DNA of 64,000 nucleotides from Spongospora subterranea f. sp. subterranea. Taxonomy: Eukaryota > Endomyxa: Phytomyxea > Phytomyxea > Plasmodiophorida. This document shows, piece after piece, positions 58,101 through 64,000 of the stretch. The DNA lies in assembly GCA_049724395.1 (NCBI GenBank), contig JAUGWO010000013.1, forward strand, positions 124,001 to 188,000. The letters are read 5' to 3'. The notes under the pieces are model-generated. The model saw only the letters and a program-made list of their open reading frames with translations, did not search any database and was not told the origin of the DNA. Each line of letters begins with the position of its first letter. Position 1 is the first letter of the stretch. Made by a program: the position numbers and the translations under genes.

Positions 58101-59790
58101 ATTTGTCACTTTTTTTTTATTTTTTTGTTTCCATTTGATTAATGCTGTTGTCGATAATCGCGTATTGGTGATTGGGGTTGATCAGAACACAGCGCGTATC
58201 ATCATGGAGAGGTATCTCTGTGCCAGACGATCGTGGGTCTGGCTCAGAATTACGTCGGCAGTAATAATATCAATCTCCTGCTGCCCAATGGTCAATTCGG
58301 AACCCGTCACGCCCTAGGGAAGGATGCCGCATCATCCCGATATATATTCACATGTCTTTCCAAAACCACAAGGTCATTCATTCCCTCCTCTTAATTCCGT
58401 TAATTTTCAAAATCTTCAGCCAGCTTCATTTTGCTATTTTGCTCATCGTTGGCGTTTCAACCAACATCCCCACAAGACCGCTAAATATTGACGAACAATC
58501 ATCGTGGCGTTTTTCGATTTTGTATCCCGTTTCTGTAATATCCTGTTCACGTTTAGCATTACGAGTTTAGTAATAGCGTATCTGACTCGTTGTGTCCCCG
58601 TTCAGGTTATTGTTTCCTGTTGCCGATGATGATCTATTATCATACGCGTCCGATGACGATATGTTAATCGAACCGCATTGGTACATTCCCATTATTCCAT
58701 TGGCGGTGGTCAACGGTAATCGCTCTAATCAATTCTCGGCCAATCGCCGATCCCAGGTCTGCTCCTAACGCTGTCGGTTCAGGGTCAACTGGAATCGGCA
58801 CCGGCTGGTCCTCTTTCATACCGAATTACAACCCGAAACAGGTTATTGATTGTTTGAGGCACATCATTTCTGGCAAAAAGTATAAATCTGTATTCACACC
58901 TTTTTATCGGGGATTTAAAGGAAAATTCACCGCTCGTCACGATAAGGTTCGACCCACACAATTTTTTTCAATCTTGTTGTTGTCCACTTTTGGCGGTTTC
59001 CAATTTCACAACGCATTCAATCGGTTCATTCTCCCGTTTTTCCTTTGGTAAATGCTGTCGGCAGGAGAATATCTGTATTGGATTCACCTCGTCCGGTGTG
59101 ATCAAGCAGGTGGACGGCAACACGGTCGACATCAGCGAGCTGCCGATCGGTCGATCGACCGAGGCCTACAAGCTCTTCCTCGATCAGCTCATTGTCGACG
59201 GGACCATATATTCCTACACAGCTCACCATACCGACGATCGCGTCCGATTCCTGGTCAAATGCGCCCCGAAACCGCAACGTTCCACAGCTCAGCTCATCAA
59301 ATCATTCCATCTGACGTCGGTTCTTCCCGTCACCAATATGGTCCTGTTTGACGCCGATGGCGTTCTTCGTCGTTTTTCGACCGTTCACGAGATCATCACG
59401 TCGTTTTTCGATGTTCGATTGGCGTATTATGTTCGCAGGAAGGCGCATCTCGAACTGGCCATTCTGCAGCGATTGGAGTTTATTCGGAATCGGGTTCGGT
59501 TCGTGGAAGGCGTTCTGGACGAATCGATCGCCATTCGGAACATTCGGCGAACGCAGCTGGTCGATGAGCTCGATCGCAGCAAGTTCCGTCTGTATGATGG
59601 GTCGTTCGATTATCTGCTGAATATGCCCCTTGCCGGATTGACAAAGGAACGTGTCATGGCGCTTTCGCAGAGCTTGGCGGCCGCCGAGAACGATCTGGAG
59701 TCGGTCCGTTCGGTGACGCCACAGGAGATGTGGTTGGCCGATCTCGATAAGCTCCTGGAATCACTGGACAACAATGATCAATGTTCCTGA
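55196..59790 (+). CDS. TOP2: DNA topoisomerase II, without a C-terminal regulatory domain
   Basis: Cuts and reseals both DNA strands to remove supercoils and catenanes. Fourteen exons (55196-55300, 55371-55663, 55728-55814, 55886-56519, 56581-56748, 56804-57013, 57068-57193, 57252-57444, 57521-57709, 57775-57960, 58186-58372, 58606-58715, 58783-58946, 59065-59790) join in phase to 1125 aa. Visible: GHKL ATPase (VLLRPEVYVGP, ILVNAADN, QTRFTGGRHGYGAKL, with His where Asn is usual), the TOPRIM EGDSAKALAVSG and DQDHDGSHIK metal sites, GLKPGQRKILFSCFKR, EHSAYHHGEVSL, and the catalytic Tyr in SSRYIFTCLSK. The C-terminal gate contains FTPFYRGFKG. The protein ends about 60 residues after the coiled-coil tip (LADLDKLLESLD), so the long disordered tail of most eukaryotic topo II is absent. 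Confidence 0.95.
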
Positions 59791-60225
59791 TGATCGCCAA
59801 CGATCGCCCTGTATATTTATTGTGTTCGTGCTCTTCAATAACTGTATAAATCATTCATTAAATCATAAAAGAGGGGTGTGGTCAAACTCGTGTCGAGCAA
59901 TGGTTCTCTCATCTCTAGTTATCAGATATGGCCAAAGTTATTGTTCTGCCCAGACCCGATCGATTTAATTCCCAATGTTGGTAGTCAATCGCCTCCGTTT
60001 TCTCAAAACAACATCGCTTTAATCCTCTAAGGGCGAAAGAATTGCGAGTCCCATAGGATGTGAAGTGATCGCTCAACATCACGATCTTATTGTGATTGGA
60101 TTCTCCACCCCGGATACATTTTATCGTCATTTGTTGCTGCTGTTCTCGGATGGCGATAACATTTGTCCACGGAGAAAAAAAAAACAGTTTGATAAAGTGG
60201 TGGTGACAAAGGGCGTTATCGACAA
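59791..60225. other. Intergenic spacer
   Basis: Between topo II and CHMP5, both on the plus strand. AT-rich near 59820-59870; a poly-A run (60173-60183) lies about 45 bp before the CHMP5 ATG. No gene seen. Confidence 0.5.
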
Positions 60226-60932
60226 ATGAACCGGTTTTTCGGTAAGAAGAAGAATGAGGCGCCGGAACCGAGTCTCGATTATACGGCCAGCATGATGGAA
60301 GGGCGATCAACACAGGTCGAGGCGAAGGTCAGGAAACTCGAACAGGAACTGTTCGGCTATAAACAGGCACTGGCCGCGGCCAAGACGCCCGCCGCCAAAC
60401 AACTCATCAAACAGAAGGCGATGCGGGTCCTTAAACAGAAACAACTGTACTCGAAACAGCTGGAGACGATGCAGAATCAGCAATTCAACGTCGATCAGAC
60501 GAGAATGGCCCAACAGGGAATGCAGGATTCGATCCAGATGGTGGCGGCCATGAAAGTTGCCAACAAACAGCTCAAGAAACAGGTTCGGCAATGGCGATAG
60601 TTTCAATGGGTTTTATTGATAGGGATATTGTGGAACAGTTCAAGGAAGTGGATCTGGACGAGGTTGAAGATCTTCACGATGATATGTCGGAGCTGATGGA
60701 GGACGCCGCCGCCGCCATGAACGAGATTCTGGGCCAGACGTTCGGCGTTCCTGACGATATCGACGAGGACGACCTGAACGCCGAGCTGGATGCGCTGGAT
60801 GAGGAGATGTTGCAGGAAGAGACGGCGCCAGATTATCTAACGGCGGCGATGCTGCCAACCGCCCAAACTCCTCAATCAGAGAAAACGTCGGCGGTATTGT
60901 CCCAACCAATATCTCTTGATCATAATTCATAA
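60226..60932 (+). CDS. CHMP5: ESCRT-III-associated protein CHMP5/VPS60
   Basis: A Snf7-family protein that works with ESCRT-III and VPS4/LIP5 in endosomal sorting. Exons 60226-60582 and 60639-60932 encode 216 aa, the normal length. The start MNRFFGKKKNEAPEPSL matches the family signature. The basic N-terminal half (ALRVLKQKxxY-type: AMRVLKQKQLYSKQLE) forms the core helices. After the splice the protein turns acidic (DLDEVEDLHDDMSELMED, DIDEDDLNAELDAL) as in CHMP5. The intron was placed so that KKQ joins FKEVDLDEVEDL; a closer AG would break the frame. Confidence 0.93.
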
Positions 60933-62540
60933 TGACATTTGATCATGATCGACAGATTCATAAACACATTATTATGTTGATTTGCCCATTATGATCACCG
61001 GTTAATATATCTCCGGCGGTTAAACCAGGGAACGACTCATTGGTTGAAAGGGTTTGGTGAGATCTGGGTCGATTGTGTGATAACCAAGGAAGCGGCCGGG
61101 GCCGAAATGATTCCTTTCTACAGAAATCTGATGACTGTTCGCACAATAGTTTAATACTCAATTCGGAGGGTATTGCTGTGAATGTGAATCGGATCGGTCA
61201 AGATTGGGCCATAGATCCGATCAAATGGATGATGAAGTGGTAAAGTCACGAAGAGCCAACACATGTTTTCCCTGGATCGATGATAGTAGTTAGTTGGATT
61301 GTTGGACAGTGTCTTGGACCTGTTATTCGGGACGATTCACTTGTGAATATGTATCTGACCATCATCATCATTCTATATGGAACAATGCTGTATTCGCCTC
61401 TGGTTCATATCGTTATCTCGCTGAAGGCAGATGGCCGTCTTGGCCACACGATTCTCTGCCTTAGCAAACGGTGTTAATGCCAATGCGCTACGTAGATGGA
61501 TGATAGCGCCACCAGTATGTGCAGGCCCTTGACAGGTTTTCCTGATCCTTGATAGAAGCTAGGATGGCCAACAGGCAGAATCTATATCCCAACACCCTAC
61601 ATGACACCTCTCTGCCATTCTATAGATGATCCAAATGGGCCATAGACGCCTGGCAAGATATCAGTTCATGAACCTGTGTCAGTAAACAAACATTGTTATC
61701 GACTCGAATAGCTGATCAGAAAATACAGCATATGTTCCATAGTTAATGATCAGGGTGATCCGATGTTATCATGAGCTCAAAAGTACAGGAAAACTATGTT
61801 AACGCTGTACAGATTGGGACAGATATTGTGTGTCTTGATATCAACCTGGCACCGTTTACATATAGCAAACGGATTCATCCAATAGAAAATCATTAATTGT
61901 AAGGGCCCTGGAGGTTAAAAATCGGTTAGCTCTGTAGGCTGGCGACAGATCCGACTGTGTTTTGATATAGGTTTTCGGGGGAAACACTAATCAGGGAACG
62001 GGTCGTCAACACAATCATGCCCAACTTACAGACAGCTCATCTCTCACTAACCAGACCATGTTTCGTCATTTCTCGCGCCGTCCATAAATTGAGAAATTTG
62101 CTGTAGCTGCGCCAGTTTGCAGTTCGAAGCCAATGTGAACGCACCTGCCAGCGGAACTTCTCTTTTCGAGTTGAGTTGCTGGAGCCAACGTAGCTAAAAC
62201 TTCTCCGGCTAATGGCGACTGCAGTCGCAACGGTAGGGACCGATTGGTGAGATTGGCGAAGCAATAGTTTGAGCCAATGTGATTTACAGGAAAGATCGGA
62301 TTGGATAAATCACCTCCAGTGAAACAGATCCGAACAGTTAGTGGGGTGTATATATAGCCGGGCTGCACACCAGTACAGGCCAGTTACGGCAACAATGGTG
62401 TTTGATATGGGGCTGCGCCCGACCGGGCCCGACGGTACCGGCCCCGGTCTCTGCCGTGTCCAATGGCATTTTTACGGGATCTGGTCCGATCAGAATCGAT
62501 TTGATCTGGTCATTGTGGGACGAGAGGTGGGAACAACACC
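60933..62540. other. 1.6 kb intergenic region, no gene recognised
   Basis: The longest gap in the gene-dense right half. It contains only weak ORFs: a hydrophobic plus-strand frame at 61280-61477 (VNMYLTIIIILYG) and minus-strand frames at 62037-62368. No tRNA cloverleaf and no clear repeat. A GC-rich stretch at 62410-62470 just upstream of CNOT9 may be part of its promoter. Confidence 0.5.
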
Positions 62541-63503
62541 ATGATGGAACACGGGAGAGGTCCCGGACACATATCGCCATCACAGACCCCACTGGTTCTG
62601 GGCATGTCGGCCGCCTCCGTATCACCATCGGTTGCCCATAGCAAACTGCACGCCTTGATCCAGGATCTGACAATCTCTGATAAACGCGAGGCGGCCCTGC
62701 TGGCGCTGTCGAAGCAACGAGAAGAGTACCCGGATCTAGCGCCAATTTTATGGCATTCTGTTGGATCAATTGCCGCTCTATTACAGGAGATTGTCAGTGT
62801 CTATCCTCTGCTTCAGAACGTATATTCGCTGACGCCAAAAGCTTCTAACCGGTGCTGTAATGCATTAGCTCTTTTACAATGTGTCGCTTCACATCCCGAC
62901 ACAAGATCACATTTCTTAACAGCTCATATACCATTATTCCTCTACCCGTTCCTCAACACAACTCACGCCAAACGCCCTTTTGAATACCTTCGACTGACGT
63001 CATTAGGCGTGATTGGCGCCCTGGTGAAGATGGACGATGCCGACGTAATCAGTTTTCTTCTGCAAACTGAGATCATCCCATTGTGTTTACGGATTATGAA
63101 CACGGGCAGCGAGCTGCTGCGAACTGTCGCCACATTCATTGTGCAGAGAATCCTGTTGGATGAGTCCGGGCTGAGTTATATCTGTGCCACTCCAGATAGA
63201 TTCTACGCTGTAAGCGACGTTCTTCGTCTAATGATCGAGAGTCTCGTTAAGCATCCATCTGTTCGCCTGTTAAAACATATCGTTCATTGTTATCTTCGCC
63301 TTGCGGTCAATAGCAAGTACGTTCACCGAAGATGGTTCACTTTCATCGTAATCTGATTGTTGCTTTTGCTTAGAGCACGCGAAGCGCTTCGAGAATGTCT
63401 GCCCGCCAAGCTAAAAGATAACACGTTCGCCCAAGTTTTGAAGGACGAGACCGTTACCAAGCGCCATCTGGCCCAGCTCTTGCGCGATCTAACAGAACTG
63501 TAA
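62541..63503 (+). CDS. CNOT9: CCR4-NOT complex subunit 9 (Rcd1/CAF40)
   Basis: An armadillo-repeat subunit of the CCR4-NOT deadenylase complex. Exons 62541-63316 and 63374-63503 encode 301 aa, as expected. After a Gly/Ser/Pro-rich leader the family blocks are present: [41 protein letters not shown] [58 protein letters not shown] and, after the splice, [10 protein letters not shown]. The final exon ends [11 protein letters not shown]. Start at ATG 62541; a second Met is the next codon. Confidence 0.95.
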
Positions 63504-63654
63504 ATCTATTCCTTAGTTTTGATCCATTTCTTTGGATCACATATATTATATCCACCGGGATTGTGCTCCCGGTGTCTCGCTTTATTCTTGATAAATGCCC
63601 ATTCACTTAACCGGACTGTCGCAGTTCGTCTAAATGGAAAATACATGAAATAGT

Positions 63655-64000
63655 TTATCGTCCTGCCTGTGCCATCTCAAATGGCAGTGCTGGCCGTTTA
63701 AAATGTTTTGATTTTCGGAAATCAGCAAAGCTCAGCGACCTTATCAACGACCTTTCTAATTCTTTCGATAAGGGTTCTGTATCGGTCGACTTCCACGGTT
63801 TCTTTCGAGATGCCGACAAAATGATAACCGATTCCGATGAGTCGCTTCGTAATTTTCGGCGGCGTCTCACGTTAAAGGACCTGCAGGTGACGCGTTGATG
63901 GGTGACGATTGGATCGCAGATGACGGTATCGATCTTGAAGGCGGCCGAAAGCGCCCGGTCCTGACTATGCGTATCGCCGATCTCAGCGTACACGCTCGCC
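63655..64000 (-). CDS. C-terminal part of an unidentified protein (cut by window edge)
   Basis: A minus-strand frame open to the right edge, ending at 63655. The readable part has a basic patch (VRRRRKLRSD), a Ser/Thr-rich segment and LSFADFRKSKHFKRP near the end. A GT donor-like site (GTGAGA) at about 63871 might mark an intron, in which case the frame shown is partly intronic. No family recognised. Convergent with CNOT9. Confidence 0.45.
   Translation of the reverse strand, partial: ASVYAEIGDTHSQDRALSAAFKIDTVICDPIVTHQRVTCRSFNVRRRRKLRSDSSESVIILSASRKKPWKSTDTEPLSKELERSLIRSLSFADFRKSKHFKRPALPFEMAQAGR

Noticed and set aside
61280-61477. Small membrane protein gene between CHMP5 and CNOT9
   Set aside because: Isolated hydrophobic frame with no splice partners or conserved motif.

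Overview
This is nuclear DNA from an intron-rich eukaryote, most likely a unicellular or microbial one. Nearly every recognisable gene is cut by short spliceosomal introns (mostly about 50-70 nt, some 100-200 nt, GT...AG). Intergenic distances are a few hundred bases. All identifiable genes are eukaryote-specific: eIF3l, RPP21, nucleostemin-type GTPase, ARP5, CHMP5/VPS60, CNOT9, HECT ligase, topoisomerase II. I cannot name the species. An intron-rich protist with small introns (for example a rhizarian/plasmodiophorid-like lineage) fits, but that is a low-confidence guess.

Layout. 0-11.5 kb is a housekeeping block: a mitochondrial citrate carrier preceded by a 58-bp minisatellite and a duplicated promoter/exon 1, a nucleostemin-like protein, a CAMK-type kinase, RPP21 (-) and eIF3l (-). 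11.7-27.9 kb is an accessory island packed with mobile elements: two related degenerate DDE transposases, a gag-like relic, an intronless 294-aa membrane-anchored protein of unknown origin, a PIF/Harbinger element whose two ORFs both splice into open frames, a Crypton-like tyrosine recombinase relic, a 512-bp Stowaway-like MITE with perfect TA duplication, a pogo-like relic, a hAT relic and a 57-bp minisatellite of about 21 units. 27.9-43 kb holds a BMT5-like rRNA methyltransferase and a giant (13.8 kb) HECT E3 ligase with RanBP2 fingers, SPRY-like, RCC1, laminin-G-like, UBA and HECT domains. 43.6-45.5 kb is a deleted Ty1/copia element next to tRNA-Gly(GCC). 46-64 kb is again dense: secreted Kunitz protein, mitochondrial DnaJ, ARP5 (INO80), MsrA, topoisomerase II, CHMP5, CNOT9 and a partial gene at the edge.

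The genes do not form a single pathway. Several serve core processes: ribosome and tRNA biogenesis (nucleostemin-like, BMT5-like, RPP21), translation (eIF3l, tRNA-Gly), chromatin and DNA topology (ARP5, topo II), ESCRT (CHMP5), mRNA decay (CNOT9) and mitochondrial function (citrate carrier, DnaJ). Three otherwise well-conserved genes (nucleostemin-like, DnaJ, ARP5) each need exactly one base added or removed in a homopolymer run to stay open. I read these as probable consensus errors rather than decay. Splice coordinates are my own reading from GT/AG sites, phase and family conservation. They are not supported by transcripts.
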